From: Salegentibacter sp.
Lineage (GTDB): Bacteria > Bacteroidota > Bacteroidia > Flavobacteriales > Flavobacteriaceae
DNA: 64,000 nt
NCBI GenBank assembly: GCA_024635795.1
Contig: JAGXIH010000020.1
Coordinates: 124,001 to 188,000, forward strand
Reading direction: 5' to 3'
Under the pieces are notes generated by a model. It was given only the letters and a program-made list of their open reading frames with translations, made no database searches and had not been told where the DNA came from. Of this stretch, positions 7,974 to 17,778 are shown one piece after another (position 1 is the stretch's first letter; every line of letters starts with the position of its first letter). A program made the position numbers and the translations under genes.

Positions 7974-9569
7974 ATGTTTAAAACATTTAAATCAATTCTG
8001 CTCGTTTTTCTTGGGGTGGCCCTATTCTGGTCGTGCGAGAGCGACCTGGAATTGCAACCTGAAGATAACAGGAGCACAGCTGAAGCTACCTTCGATAGCC
8101 CCGAAGCTTACAAGCAGTTTTTAGCTAAATTATATGCCGGCCTTTCTGTAAGTGGTCAGGAAGGACCTGCCGGAGATGCAGATCTTCAAGGTCTTGATGA
8201 AGGTTTTTCTCAATACCTGAGACTTTACTGGATGATGCAGGAGTTAACTACCGAAAATGCAGTAATTGGTTGGAATGATGGTACAATAAAAGACCTTCAC
8301 GCCCAAAACTGGACTTCAGGTAATGAGTTTATTAGAACAATGTACTCAAGATTGATGTATCAGGTAGCACTTAATAACGAATTCCTGCGTCAAACCACTC
8401 CCGATCTTTTGGATTCCAGAGGAGTTGAAGGCGCTGAAAGAGAAAGCATTCTCGGGTACCGTGCTGAAGCAAGATTCTTAAGAGCGCTTCACTACTACCA
8501 CGCTTTAGATCTGTTTGGAAACCCTCCTTTTGTAACTGAAGAAGATCCTATTGGAGCCTTCCTTCCTGAGCAAATTCAGAGTCAGGAGTTATTCACTTAC
8601 ATTAAAACTGAATTAGAAGCAATTGAGGAAGATATCAGTCCCGTTGGATCTGCAGAATATGGTCGTGCCAACCAGGCTGCTGTGTGGATGCTTCTTTCAA
8701 AGCTTTATCTTAATGCAGAAACTTATACAGGAACTGCACAATATGACAAAGCAATGGAGTACACCCAGAAGGTGATCAATACCAACTATGATCTTGTAGA
8801 AGACTATCAGAAACTTTTCCTTGCAGATAATGATAAAAACGGTGCGCAGCAGGAAATTATTTTCCCTATCACTTTTGACGGTAACAACACTCAGTCTTAT
8901 GGTGGGATGGCTTTCATTATCCACGCTGCTGTAGGTGGCGATATGGATCCTGCAGACTTTGGAGTAAGTAGTGGTTGGGCCGGATTAAGAACAACATCTG
9001 CTCTAGTGGAGCAATTCCCTGGAGAAGCAGAATCTGCTGACAATAGAGCTTTATTCTTTACTGAAGGACAAACAAAAGAGATCAATGACCTCTCCAGCTT
9101 TACCGATGGTTATGCCGTAACCAAATTCAAGAATGTTGATGTAAACGGCAACCCGGGTTCTGATGGAACCGGAGAATTTCCAGATACCGATTTCCCAATG
9201 TTCCGTCTTGCTGATGCCTACCTTATGTATGCTGAAGCACACCTTCGTGGTGGCGGCGGAAATCTTACTGAAGCCACCAATTTAATCAATGAATTGCGTG
9301 AAAGAGCTTATGGAGATCCAAGTCGAAACATTTCAGAGAGCGATCTTACCCTAAATTTCATCCTTGATGAACGTGCAAGAGAACTTTACTGGGAAGGTCA
9401 CCGCAGAACAGACCGTATAAGATTCGGAGTATTTTCAGACCGCGGCGTATGGCCCTGGAAAGGAAACGTTCCACAGGGAACTACTACAGGAGCTCACAGA
9501 GACCTAATGCCAATCCCAGCTTCAGACTTAGGCGTAAACACCAACTTAACCCAAAATCCAGGATATTAA
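7974..9569 (+). CDS. susD: SusD-like starch-binding outer-membrane lipoprotein
   Basis: Surface lipoprotein that caps the SusC barrel and binds the oligosaccharide. The 531-residue protein has a lipoprotein signal ending LFWSC with lipidated Cys21. The TPR-rich SusD/RagB fold follows: YRAEARFLRALHYYHALDLFG is the strongly conserved N-terminal signature, and FRLADAYLMYAEAHLR and LDERARELYWEGHRRTDRIR are the conserved C-terminal motifs. It is 24 nt after susC and 19 nt before susE, so all are probably cotranscribed. Glycan specificity cannot be read from SusD itself; the neighbouring amylase indicates alpha-glucan. Confidence 0.96.
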   Translation: MFKTFKSILLVFLGVALFWSCESDLELQPEDNRSTAEATFDSPEAYKQFLAKLYAGLSVSGQEGPAGDADLQGLDEGFSQYLRLYWMMQELTTENAVIGWNDGTIKDLHAQNWTSGNEFIRTMYSRLMYQVALNNEFLRQTTPDLLDSRGVEGAERESILGYRAEARFLRALHYYHALDLFGNPPFVTEEDPIGAFLPEQIQSQELFTYIKTELEAIEEDISPVGSAEYGRANQAAVWMLLSKLYLNAETYTGTAQYDKAMEYTQKVINTNYDLVEDYQKLFLADNDKNGAQQEIIFPITFDGNNTQSYGGMAFIIHAAVGGDMDPADFGVSSGWAGLRTTSALVEQFPGEAESADNRALFFTEGQTKEINDLSSFTDGYAVTKFKNVDVNGNPGSDGTGEFPDTDFPMFRLADAYLMYAEAHLRGGGGNLTEATNLINELRERAYGDPSRNISESDLTLNFILDERARELYWEGHRRTDRIRFGVFSDRGVWPWKGNVPQGTTTGAHRDLMPIPASDLGVNTNLTQNPGY

Positions 9570-9588
9570 TTTTATAATAACATTAAAA

Positions 9589-10734
9589 ATGAAAAAACTT
9601 TCAATTTTATTATTCGCATTTGTTGCGTTCATCAGCTTTAACGCATGTACAAGCGACGATGATATAGTATTTGTAGCGCAACCAGATCCCGAAGGGATTG
9701 AATTTACCAACACTTTTTCTGAGGTATACTTACTTACCAGCAGCACCAGTAACAACCTTGCAGAGCGTTTTGTATGGAACGAAGTAGACTTTGATGCTCC
9801 TACTACAATCACTTACGAACTCCAGGGAAGCACTGATGCAGATTTTACTGTAATTGACGTATTAGGAAGTACAGGAGGAAATAACCTTGGAGTTAGCGTA
9901 GGTCAAATGTTAAGCATGGCTGAAGATGCAGGTCTTGATAATGACCCTACAAGCGAGGAACCTAATACCGGAGAACTCTACTTTAGGGTTCGTGCTTTTG
10001 CAGGAGATGGAGAAGGAAATGCTTTGGAAGAATATTCTGAAGTAAGTAACCTAAGTGTGGAACTTCCTGAAAGCGGAGAAGAAGAGGAAGAAACTAAAAG
10101 ACAACTTTACTTTGTTGGAGATGCTTCTGCTGCAGGATGGAATCCTGATAACAACAACACTCCAATGTTCAGAGATGCTGAAAACGAGGATGTATATTAC
10201 TTCCAGGGGCGTTTTGCCGGAGGAGATGATGTAGAAGGCTTCAAGCTTGTTGAAATTCCAGGACAATGGCAACCACAATGGGGTGGCACAGACGGAGTTC
10301 TTAGCGTAAATGCCGGAGATTCTGATGATCCTGCTGCCTTTAAGGTTGCAGCCGATGCTTACTACTCCCTTATGGTAGATGTAGATAATATGACCTACAC
10401 CTGGGAAGAAATAGACGAAAGTGCAGCTACAGTATACAATGAAATAGGAGTTATTGGAGATGCTACCGCTGATGCGTGGGATTCTGACCAGGATATGACT
10501 CAATCTGAGTTTGATCCGTACATCTGGTATGTTAACGATATTGAGCTAACAGACGGTGAAATTAAATTCAGAGCTGATAATGATTGGGCTGCAAGTTGGG
10601 GAGACAGTACCCCATTTAGCGGACAAGGAGCAAATGATAACGACCCTAATATTCCTGCTACCGCCGGAACTTACGACATTTGGTTTAACACACTTGATGG
10701 CCGGTATATTCTTATTCCGCAAGCTGCTGAGTAA
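9589..10734 (+). CDS. susE: SusE/SusF-type starch-binding lipoprotein
   Basis: A 381-residue outer-membrane lipoprotein predicted to hold starch at the cell surface. The lipobox ends with Cys20 followed by TSDDD, an acidic stretch like the surface-export signal of Bacteroidetes lipoproteins. Residues ~25-155 form the SusE N-terminal domain (VYLLTSSTSNNLAERFVW and similar). Two related carbohydrate-binding modules follow, starting at RQLYFVGDASAAGWNPD and at NEIGVIGDATADAWDSDQD. The paired GDA..A..WD pattern shows an internal duplication, with aromatic residues (Trp, Tyr) suited to stacking on glucose rings. An acidic EEEEE linker precedes the first module. It is the third gene of the sus operon and ends just before a strong hairpin that may reduce transcription of the amylase gene. 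Confidence 0.9.
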   Translation: MKKLSILLFAFVAFISFNACTSDDDIVFVAQPDPEGIEFTNTFSEVYLLTSSTSNNLAERFVWNEVDFDAPTTITYELQGSTDADFTVIDVLGSTGGNNLGVSVGQMLSMAEDAGLDNDPTSEEPNTGELYFRVRAFAGDGEGNALEEYSEVSNLSVELPESGEEEEETKRQLYFVGDASAAGWNPDNNNTPMFRDAENEDVYYFQGRFAGGDDVEGFKLVEIPGQWQPQWGGTDGVLSVNAGDSDDPAAFKVAADAYYSLMVDVDNMTYTWEEIDESAATVYNEIGVIGDATADAWDSDQDMTQSEFDPYIWYVNDIELTDGEIKFRADNDWAASWGDSTPFSGQGANDNDPNIPATAGTYDIWFNTLDGRYILIPQAAE

Positions 10735-10749
10735 CTATATATCTTAACA

Positions 10750-10779
10750 AAAGGCTGTCCACTGTGGACAGCCTTTTTT
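10750..10779 (+). terminator. intrinsic terminator or attenuator between susE and amylase
   Basis: A perfect 13-bp inverted repeat (10750-10762 and 10764-10776) is followed by a run of T. It sits inside the sus operon, 13 nt before the amylase ATG, so it may set the ratio of binding proteins to amylase. Confidence 0.8.
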
Positions 10780-10791
10780 AATTCTAAAAAA

Positions 10792-12240
10792 ATGAAAAAA
10801 ATAAAATTAATACTGCCGGTGTTTTTGGGACTCGCTTTGAGTTTTACCTCCTGTTCCAAAGATGATGATCCAATTGTAGATCCTGATGATGATAATTCCG
10901 GAGAAATTCCCGTAGAACCAAAGGAAAAAGAATTACTGGACCTTGATAATTATTCCAGCGGTCAAAAAGTAATGATGCAAACCTTTTACTGGGATGTGGA
11001 ACCCCGCCACGAATGGTGGAATCTGCTTTCAGAAAAAGTTGAAGGTTGGGCAGATGCCGGGATAGGCCGTTTATGGTTTCCGGTAGCCACTAAAGGCCAA
11101 TCGGGAGGCTATTCTATGGGCTACGATCCTTCAGATTATTTCGACTTTGGAGAATATGATCAGCACCAAACCGTCCCAACCCGATTTGGTACAAGGGCTG
11201 AACTAGAAAGCCTAATAGAAAAGTCTCATGATCTGGGACTGGAAGTAATTGCAGATATCGTAATAAACCATAATTCAGGTGGAGGCCTGGAATATAATCC
11301 TTATCGTGAAAAAGATACTTATACTCTTTTCAATGAGGAACACGGTAACGCTTCAGGCTGGTTTAATCGCGATTATGAGAATTTTTATCCAAATAGCACC
11401 AGTCCTTATGATGATGGGAGCTTGTTTTACGAAGAAACAAACCTGGACCACAACCAGGAATATGTACAGGATTGGCTATGGAAAAAAGATAATTCCGTAG
11501 CAAAATATTACAAGAACGAAATGGGCTTTGACGGCTGGAGATTTGATTATGTATTAGGTTTTGAACCCTGGGTAGTTAAAGCCTGGTTAGACGAAGTAGG
11601 CGGATTTTCGGTAGTCGAAATGTGGGATGGCAATGCCTCAAATCTTGCCAATTATGTAGAAGAAACCGGTAGCGGTGCTTTTGATTTTGCTACTTTCTAC
11701 AAACTCGATGAAGCTTTTGATCGTAACGATGATCTTACCTACCTGGAAAGAGATATGTTATGGAAAACCCACCCTGATAAAGCAGTGACCTTCACGGCTA
11801 ATCATGATACCGAAAAAGACGATAATGAAGACAATAATATTTCCGTAGAAAATAAAATGAAGGCTTATGCATTTATTTTAACACATCCCGGATATCCCAC
11901 TATTTTCTATTCAGATTATGAAAATGATAATTTCCAGGGCGAAATCCAGCGATTAATTGAGATTCATAACAGTCTGGCCGTAGGTGATGTTGAAATTCTC
12001 CATGTAGATAATGATGAATATATTATGAAAAGAAGCGGGAATAATGAAAACCCCGGATTAATTATATATATTAGCACCAGCGAGAATACCAAACGCCGAA
12101 ACGTTCAAACAAATTGGAAAAATGTTACCCTTTTAGATTACAGCGGTAACTCAACATACATCCCTACCTCCGATGAAAACGGAACAGTCAATTTGGAAGC
12201 TCCTGCAAATGGATATGCCATCTGGTCTGTTTCAAAATAA
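10792..12240 (+). CDS. surface alpha-amylase lipoprotein (GH13, SusG role)
   Basis: Hydrolyses alpha-1,4-glucan at the cell surface to feed SusCD. The 482-residue protein has a lipobox (SFTSC, Cys21) followed by SKDDD, close to the K(D/E)-rich surface-export signal known from Capnocytophaga, then an acidic/proline linker to about residue 46. The GH13 barrel carries the four usual regions: ADIVINHNSGGG (154-165), GWRFD with nucleophile Asp252, VVEMWD with acid/base Glu276, and ANHDT with Asp339. A short all-beta C-terminal domain ends in YAIWSVSK. The family signature is complete, so it should be active. It is shorter than B. thetaiotaomicron SusG and has no inserted binding module. Transcription probably passes the hairpin at 10750-10779 or starts locally. 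Confidence 0.94.
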   Translation: MKKIKLILPVFLGLALSFTSCSKDDDPIVDPDDDNSGEIPVEPKEKELLDLDNYSSGQKVMMQTFYWDVEPRHEWWNLLSEKVEGWADAGIGRLWFPVATKGQSGGYSMGYDPSDYFDFGEYDQHQTVPTRFGTRAELESLIEKSHDLGLEVIADIVINHNSGGGLEYNPYREKDTYTLFNEEHGNASGWFNRDYENFYPNSTSPYDDGSLFYEETNLDHNQEYVQDWLWKKDNSVAKYYKNEMGFDGWRFDYVLGFEPWVVKAWLDEVGGFSVVEMWDGNASNLANYVEETGSGAFDFATFYKLDEAFDRNDDLTYLERDMLWKTHPDKAVTFTANHDTEKDDNEDNNISVENKMKAYAFILTHPGYPTIFYSDYENDNFQGEIQRLIEIHNSLAVGDVEILHVDNDEYIMKRSGNNENPGLIIYISTSENTKRRNVQTNWKNVTLLDYSGNSTYIPTSDENGTVNLEAPANGYAIWSVSK

Positions 12241-12278
12241 GAATCTATTTTGAATTTTCATAGGTGTTAATTCAAAGA

Positions 12279-12312
12279 AGGCCGGCTTAATTTTTAGCCG
12301 GCCTCTTTTTTT
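12279..12312 (+). terminator. terminator of the sus operon
   Basis: A 9-bp GC-rich stem (AGGCCGGCT at 12279-12287 and its complement at 12296-12304) with an 8-nt loop is followed by C and eight T. It lies 38 nt after the amylase stop. Confidence 0.9.
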
Positions 12313-12539
12313 GCTTCAAATTCAGTAGCTTATTTCTCACCAAATTTAATTTACATTTTTTTCAAAATTTGTAAACTTTTAGCTGTTGATAAATTTTTAT
12401 ATTTCTGATTTTCAGCTTATTAACAATTGGTTTTTGATAACTTTTTATTTTCATGATGTAAATTGTTGTTTATGTTTCTCTATATTTACAAAACAGTTTC
12501 TCAAGAACTGGATTACTAACCTGAAAATTTAAATAGAAT
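12313..12539 (+). promoter_or_regulatory. AT-rich leader/promoter region of the ribonucleotide reductase gene
   Basis: No gene seen. The stretch is very AT-rich. A possible -7 box TATATTTA is at 12481-12488 with TTG about 15 bp upstream (12463-12465), giving a leader of roughly 45 nt. No cobalamin riboswitch (no B12-box GCCACTG-like core) and no clear paired NrdR boxes were recognised. Confidence 0.35.
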
Positions 12540-15095
12540 ATGAGCGCGCCAACAACTACCGCCCCTCCAAAAACTTACGGCCAGGATGAAGCTTTCAAGG
12601 CTTCCCTGGAGTATTTTAAAGGAGATGACTTAGCTGCCCGGGTATGGGTTAACAAATATGCCCTTAAGGATTCTGAAGGGAATATTTATGAGCTTACTCC
12701 AAACGATATGCATCGCCGCATCGCAAAAGAGATTGCCCGCATTGAAAAACGTTATCCAAATTCGATGAGCGAAAACGAAGTTTTTGACCTGATCAAAGAC
12801 TTCAAATATATCGTTCCGCAGGGAAGTCCGATGGCCGGTATTGGAAATCCTTACCAGATCGCCTCTCTTTCAAACTGTTTTGTTATTGGGAACGATGGGA
12901 ATTCAGATTCCTACGGTGGGGTTATGAAAATAGATCAGGAGCAGGTACAGCTTATGAAACGCCGCGGTGGTGTTGGCCATGACCTTTCTCATATACGTCC
13001 TAAGGGTTCTGCTGTAAAGAATTCGGCCCTTACCTCTACCGGAATTGTTCCTTTTATGGAGCGCTATTCCAATTCTACTCGTGAGGTGGCTCAAGATGGA
13101 AGACGCGGTGCCCTTATGCTTTCAGTTTCTATTAATCACCCTGATTCTGAAGATTTCATCAACGCTAAAATGGAGCAGGGCAAAGTTACAGGTGCCAACG
13201 TTTCTGTGCGTATAGATGATGAATTTATGCGTGCGGTAAAAGAAAACAAAAATTACATTCAGAAATATCCAATTTTCAGTGAAAACCCAAAAAACACAAG
13301 GGAAATTGAAGCTGGTAAACTCTGGAAAAAGATTATTCACAATGCGTGGAAATCGGCCGAGCCGGGAATCCTTTTCTGGGATACCATAATCAACGAATCG
13401 GTGCCCGATTGTTATGCCGATCTTGGCTATAAAACAGTATCTACAAACCCTTGTGGCGAGATTCCACTTTGTCCATATGATTCCTGCAGGCTTTTAGCGA
13501 TCAACCTTTACTCTTACGTAGAGAATCCCTTTACCGATAAGGCTAGTTTCAATTTCGATCTTTTCAAAAAACATATTGCGGCAGCTCAGCGAATTATGGA
13601 TGACATTATCGATCTTGAGCTGGAAAAAATTGACAAGATCATAGAAAAAATAGATGCCGATCCTGAAGGTCTTGATATAAAAGGAGTGGAGCGTAACCTA
13701 TGGGTGAATATTCAGAAGAAAGCCAAAGAAGGAAGAAGAACCGGGATAGGCATCACTGCTGAAGGTGATATGCTGGCCGCTCTTGGTATTAAATACGGAA
13801 GCGATAAAGGCATAGAATTCTCAACAGAGATTCATAAGACCATCGCTCTGGAAGCATATCGCGCATCGGTTTATGCAGCAAAAGAGCGTGGTGCTTTCGG
13901 GATTTTCGACTCAGAAAGAGAGAAGGACAATCCATTCATCCTTCGACTTAAAGATGCCGATGAAAAACTATATTATGATATGTTGGAGTACGGCCGAAGA
14001 AATATCGCCTTGCTTACCATTGCTCCAACCGGAACCACAAGTTTAATGACCCAGACTACTTCCGGAATCGAGCCGGTATTTTTACCAGTTTATAAACGTA
14101 GAAGGAAGGTAAATCCAAACGATAAAGACTCCAGGGTTGATTTTGTGGATGAAGTTGGTGATTCCTGGGAAGAATATGTGGTTTTCCACCACCGTTTCAA
14201 GGAATGGATGAAGATTAACGGTCACGATATTGATCGTTCTTACACTCAGGCTGAACTTGATGAACTTGTTAAAGCATCTCCATATTACCAGGCCACTTCC
14301 AACGATGTTGACTGGTCAAGCAAAGTACGCATGCAGGGAGCGGTTCAAAAATGGGTAGATCACTCCATTAGTGTGACTATTAACTTACCTAATGATGCAA
14401 CAGAAGAGCTCGTAGGCCAACTTTATCTTGAAGCATGGCAGGAGGGTTGTAAAGGTGTAACTGTTTATCGCGATGGGTCACGAAGTGGGGTTCTTATTTC
14501 AAATGAAGAGAAAAAAGAGGAGGAAGAGACCGAAAGTCACTCTCATTTCCCTACTACCAGGCCGGAGGTTCTTACCGCCGATGTTGTTAGGTTCCAGAAC
14601 AACAAGGATAAATGGATCGCTTTTATCGGACTTATAGACGATAGACCCTATGAGATCTTTACCGGATTCTCTGATGATGAGGATGGAATTCTTATCCCAC
14701 GCTGGGTAAACGACGGTCTCATCATCAAGAATAGAAATGAAGATGGGACTTCAAGGTATGACTTCCAATATGAGAACAAGCGTGGTTACAAAACAACCAT
14801 AGAAGGATTATCTCATAAATTTAATCCTGAATATTGGAATTACGCAAAACTTATTTCAAGTACCCTGCGCCACGGTATGTCTATAGAAAAAGTGGTAGAC
14901 CTTATTAATAGTCTGCAATTAGACAGCGAGTCCATAAACACCTGGAAAAACGGTGTAGCCCGGGCTCTCAAGCGATATGTTGCCGATGGCACCCTCGCTC
15001 AAAAACAAAAATGCAGCAATTGCGGCTCATCTAATCTTATGTACCAGGAAGGCTGCCTTACCTGTCAGGACTGCGGTTCTTCCAAATGTGGATAG
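12540..15095 (+). CDS. nrdJ: adenosylcobalamin-dependent (class II) ribonucleotide reductase
   Basis: Makes deoxyribonucleotides with B12 as radical source and no oxygen requirement. The 851-residue protein has the redox Cys113 in LSNCFVIG, the active-site motif NPCGEIPLC with thiyl Cys305 and Glu307, and Cys316 at the same +11 spacing as in Thermotoga NrdJ. The phosphate-binding loop APTGTTSLM and the barrel end GCKGVTVYRDGSR follow. The tail has a TSCPD-like domain and a C-terminal Cys cluster (CSNCGSSN...CLTCQDCGSSKCG), which resembles a zinc ribbon and may also shuttle electrons. It begins MSAPTTTAPP, without the ATP-cone domain of many reductases. It is a single-gene unit between two terminators and unrelated in function to its neighbours. 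Confidence 0.95.
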   Translation: MSAPTTTAPPKTYGQDEAFKASLEYFKGDDLAARVWVNKYALKDSEGNIYELTPNDMHRRIAKEIARIEKRYPNSMSENEVFDLIKDFKYIVPQGSPMAGIGNPYQIASLSNCFVIGNDGNSDSYGGVMKIDQEQVQLMKRRGGVGHDLSHIRPKGSAVKNSALTSTGIVPFMERYSNSTREVAQDGRRGALMLSVSINHPDSEDFINAKMEQGKVTGANVSVRIDDEFMRAVKENKNYIQKYPIFSENPKNTREIEAGKLWKKIIHNAWKSAEPGILFWDTIINESVPDCYADLGYKTVSTNPCGEIPLCPYDSCRLLAINLYSYVENPFTDKASFNFDLFKKHIAAAQRIMDDIIDLELEKIDKIIEKIDADPEGLDIKGVERNLWVNIQKKAKEGRRTGIGITAEGDMLAALGIKYGSDKGIEFSTEIHKTIALEAYRASVYAAKERGAFGIFDSEREKDNPFILRLKDADEKLYYDMLEYGRRNIALLTIAPTGTTSLMTQTTSGIEPVFLPVYKRRRKVNPNDKDSRVDFVDEVGDSWEEYVVFHHRFKEWMKINGHDIDRSYTQAELDELVKASPYYQATSNDVDWSSKVRMQGAVQKWVDHSISVTINLPNDATEELVGQLYLEAWQEGCKGVTVYRDGSRSGVLISNEEKKEEEETESHSHFPTTRPEVLTADVVRFQNNKDKWIAFIGLIDDRPYEIFTGFSDDEDGILIPRWVNDGLIIKNRNEDGTSRYDFQYENKRGYKTTIEGLSHKFNPEYWNYAKLISSTLRHGMSIEKVVDLINSLQLDSESINTWKNGVARALKRYVADGTLAQKQKCSNCGSSNLMYQEGCLTCQDCGSSKCG

Positions 15096-15120
15096 ACAAC
15101 TCTTGTAGGATTAGATTTAA

Positions 15121-15155
15121 AAAGGTCTTTCAGAAATTCTGAAAGACCTTTTTAT
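15121..15155. terminator. bidirectional terminator between convergent nrdJ and GH5-like genes
   Basis: A perfect 15-bp inverted repeat (15121-15135 and 15137-15151) is flanked by A-rich sequence on the left and T-rich sequence on the right, so it can end transcription from both strands. nrdJ stops at 15095 and the minus-strand gene stops at 15177. Confidence 0.88.
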
Positions 15156-15176
15156 TTTAAGGAAGTTCTTAAATTG

Positions 15177-17774
15177 TTATTTAAGCAGTACTCTTATTAT
15201 TCCTACTCCGTGCTTTTTCAAATGTTCTTCTTCACTTAGGCCGGGCCCGATAGAAAACTGAAGACTTTCCACTTCCTCAATATTGAAATCCTCCGAATTA
15301 TTATGCTTGAAATAATAAGGCAAAAATGTAGGATAAGGCCTTGGGAGCGTTACGGTTTTTACCGGCTGCAAGTCTTCGAGCTTAATTTCATATTCTCTGG
15401 TTTCTGGATTAAGGTGGAGAATCTTTCCAAAAGCAGCTCCATTCTTCATTAATAAGGCTACTTGTAGCTTTGTGCCTTTCTCATTTAAAGCTCTGGCTTT
15501 TACTACAAGCTTCTCTTTTCCAGAAAATTCTGCTCTTCTTCCTTCGGTTTTTCTGTTGAAATTATATTTGAAGGAATAATCATAAACTGGAGTAGCTTCA
15601 GGATTTTCAATGTCTTTTCTGAATAATTCCTCCACATTCACCTGATATTCGGCTTCGCCTGAATTATGGGTGGGCACCAGATTTAGAGTAGGCAACCACT
15701 CTCCTACCACATAATCGTCGTCTTCAAGTGCATTAAAAAGAACAAGTGGAGTTCCCTGCCGAACAACTCTGACTTTATATTCTTCAGCAGCATGAAAATC
15801 CCAATCCCCGGGATTCCCTTTTAAATTTCCGGGAAAGGTGAAATCTCCCGCATCGGTTGTAACAATTATTCGATACTGTAAAAAACCATGAGCCAGCAAC
15901 TTTTCCGGAACCTCAGCCGAATATGTGTAGGCTTTTTTATTCTTCAATTCGATACTCTCGTAAATATTGCCGTTTTGCAACCAGGCTTCTGCTTTTTCGA
16001 TCTTTTCATTGGAAACGATCTCTGCGGAAATTTCTAATTCTGAAGCTGAAGAGATTTCCTTAACCGGCTCGTGAATTACATATGTCCTTTCCACTGTAGA
16101 CTCAGGCGCACTGAATTCTTCCAGGCTAAAATTTTTTAAATCTGCTGAAGCTTTGTCAAATTCCAAACCTGAATCTTTCAGTAGATAAGTTCCGGGTTGT
16201 ATCTTGAAAGTGTTTTCAGAAACTTCAGCTTGAAAATCATTGCCTTCGTTTAAAGTTTCAACACTAAAATCATTAGCCAGGCCTGGCAAGTCCAGGCTCA
16301 TTTCCCATTCGTTCCAGTTGATTACCGTCACGGTTTTTTCCAGGCTGTTAGAACCAAAAGGATTATCCACCAAAATAGCATCGGGCATTACCTCTAGCCG
16401 CCAAACGCCGTCTTTCAATTTATCAAGGAAATAAGCGCCTTGGCCCTCATATTTTACCAGATTTGAATTTCCATAGCCGGCAATGAGCTTAAGATCATCT
16501 CCATATTTTGGCTGCAGGGAATTACTATTGGTATAGATAAATTTCTCTTCAGAATTTAAAGCCGCCAGGTCATCCTCATAACTGACCTCAAAATCCTGAA
16601 ATTCTCGATTTTTGGGATAAGTGCCAAAATCGCTGTTCACCGGAACCTGATGGAAAACCTCCCCGGCGATCATTAAGGCCAGGGCTTTTTGTGGCGTATA
16701 ACCCAAATTCATATAATGCGTATTGTACTCGGTATTTCCGTGAGCAAGGTAAGTAGGATCGTAAGCAAAATGCGTCGCTGTCTGAATGCCAGCCTCCCTG
16801 AAACTGCGGGCCATCGCAGGATAGATATAGGATTTATTCACATCGGCAGCATCGAATTCATAAACCAGTTTGGCTGCCTTATTTTTGGTTATCACATCAT
16901 CAAATGGAATATTATATTCGTCCACATTCGGCAGTAAATTGCCTTCCAGTTCCTTCTGAAATCCCAGCCCGGTTGGATACCACTGAAAGGTTCCCCCTTG
17001 AATACCGGCATCAAAGTAGGCTTCGGTCAGGTTGATACTGTGACTAACGTTGTAAAAAATTGGCTTTTTGGCACCGGTGCTGCGCATTGCATCCACCATT
17101 TTCTGAATGAAGTCTGTAACCTCTTCCGGCTCTCCCCTGTGGTGTGGTTCATTACTTACTTCAAAAGCAATAATATTAGGCTCATCTTTATAAGCAACCC
17201 GGGTATATGGATTTACGTGATTTAAAAACTGCGCCAGGTAATTTTCCTGTGCTTTTATAGCATCAGGATCGGTTAGGCTTCCAGCTTTTCCATATTTATT
17301 GGAAAATCCGGGAGTATCTTCATCGGGTTCAGGCCAACCGTTACCCCAATATGCGATGGGAGTAATCACAAAATTTATCCCGCGATCTTTTAATTGTTGT
17401 AGCAGATAATCGAAGCTTTCCAAATGTTCATTTTCCAGCAAATTCCCTTTTTCATCACTAATTTCGGTGTCCCAAACGTGAATCCTGTAAAGATCAAAAC
17501 CCAGCCGTGAAAAATGATACACATCCTTATCTATGGCTTCTTTTAGATCAATACCAAGTTTTTTTGCTGAACGAAAGCCGTAGGCAAAAGGCACCGAATA
17601 ATTTACTCCAAAGCCTTTCACTTCTTCATCATTATGGCCCCATCGCATAAGACCGGTTTCATCAACGTAAACATTTTCTTTGGCAGTCATATCGGGATTT
17701 TGCGCCCAAATATTGCCGACAAACAGAAATACCAGCAATGCAATGAATTTCCTGAAGTATTGTTTTATTCTCAT
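15177..17774 (-). CDS. exported GH5-like (clan A) glycoside hydrolase with C-terminal accessory domains
   Basis: Secreted enzyme of about 865 residues. I place the start at the ATG at 17774 (MRIKQYFRKF), 4 nt after the upstream GH2 stop; a TTG 12 nt earlier would overlap that stop. A signal peptide ends near VGNIWA-Q. The clan A TIM barrel covers about residues 40-420, with acid/base Glu209 in FEVSNEPHH and nucleophile Glu306 in KLVYEFDAAD. The second half (about 430-865) is beta-rich with no recognised catalytic motif, probably sandwich or binding modules. The substrate is not determinable; beta-mannan, galactan or a beta-galactoside polymer are options given the GH2 partner and galactose genes. 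No anchoring signal or type IX secretion domain is obvious at the C terminus. Confidence 0.8.
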   Translation of the reverse strand: MRIKQYFRKFIALLVFLFVGNIWAQNPDMTAKENVYVDETGLMRWGHNDEEVKGFGVNYSVPFAYGFRSAKKLGIDLKEAIDKDVYHFSRLGFDLYRIHVWDTEISDEKGNLLENEHLESFDYLLQQLKDRGINFVITPIAYWGNGWPEPDEDTPGFSNKYGKAGSLTDPDAIKAQENYLAQFLNHVNPYTRVAYKDEPNIIAFEVSNEPHHRGEPEEVTDFIQKMVDAMRSTGAKKPIFYNVSHSINLTEAYFDAGIQGGTFQWYPTGLGFQKELEGNLLPNVDEYNIPFDDVITKNKAAKLVYEFDAADVNKSYIYPAMARSFREAGIQTATHFAYDPTYLAHGNTEYNTHYMNLGYTPQKALALMIAGEVFHQVPVNSDFGTYPKNREFQDFEVSYEDDLAALNSEEKFIYTNSNSLQPKYGDDLKLIAGYGNSNLVKYEGQGAYFLDKLKDGVWRLEVMPDAILVDNPFGSNSLEKTVTVINWNEWEMSLDLPGLANDFSVETLNEGNDFQAEVSENTFKIQPGTYLLKDSGLEFDKASADLKNFSLEEFSAPESTVERTYVIHEPVKEISSASELEISAEIVSNEKIEKAEAWLQNGNIYESIELKNKKAYTYSAEVPEKLLAHGFLQYRIIVTTDAGDFTFPGNLKGNPGDWDFHAAEEYKVRVVRQGTPLVLFNALEDDDYVVGEWLPTLNLVPTHNSGEAEYQVNVEELFRKDIENPEATPVYDYSFKYNFNRKTEGRRAEFSGKEKLVVKARALNEKGTKLQVALLMKNGAAFGKILHLNPETREYEIKLEDLQPVKTVTLPRPYPTFLPYYFKHNNSEDFNIEEVESLQFSIGPGLSEEEHLKKHGVGIIRVLLK

Positions 17775-17778
17775 ATTA

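Noticed and set aside
8697-9242. Minus-strand frames inside susD (and similar antisense frames in other genes)
   Set aside because: They mirror strong coding sequence on the other strand and show no signal, motif or promoter.
12313-12539. Cobalamin riboswitch before nrdJ
   Set aside because: No B12-box-like core and no GC-rich multi-stem structure; the region is almost entirely A/T.
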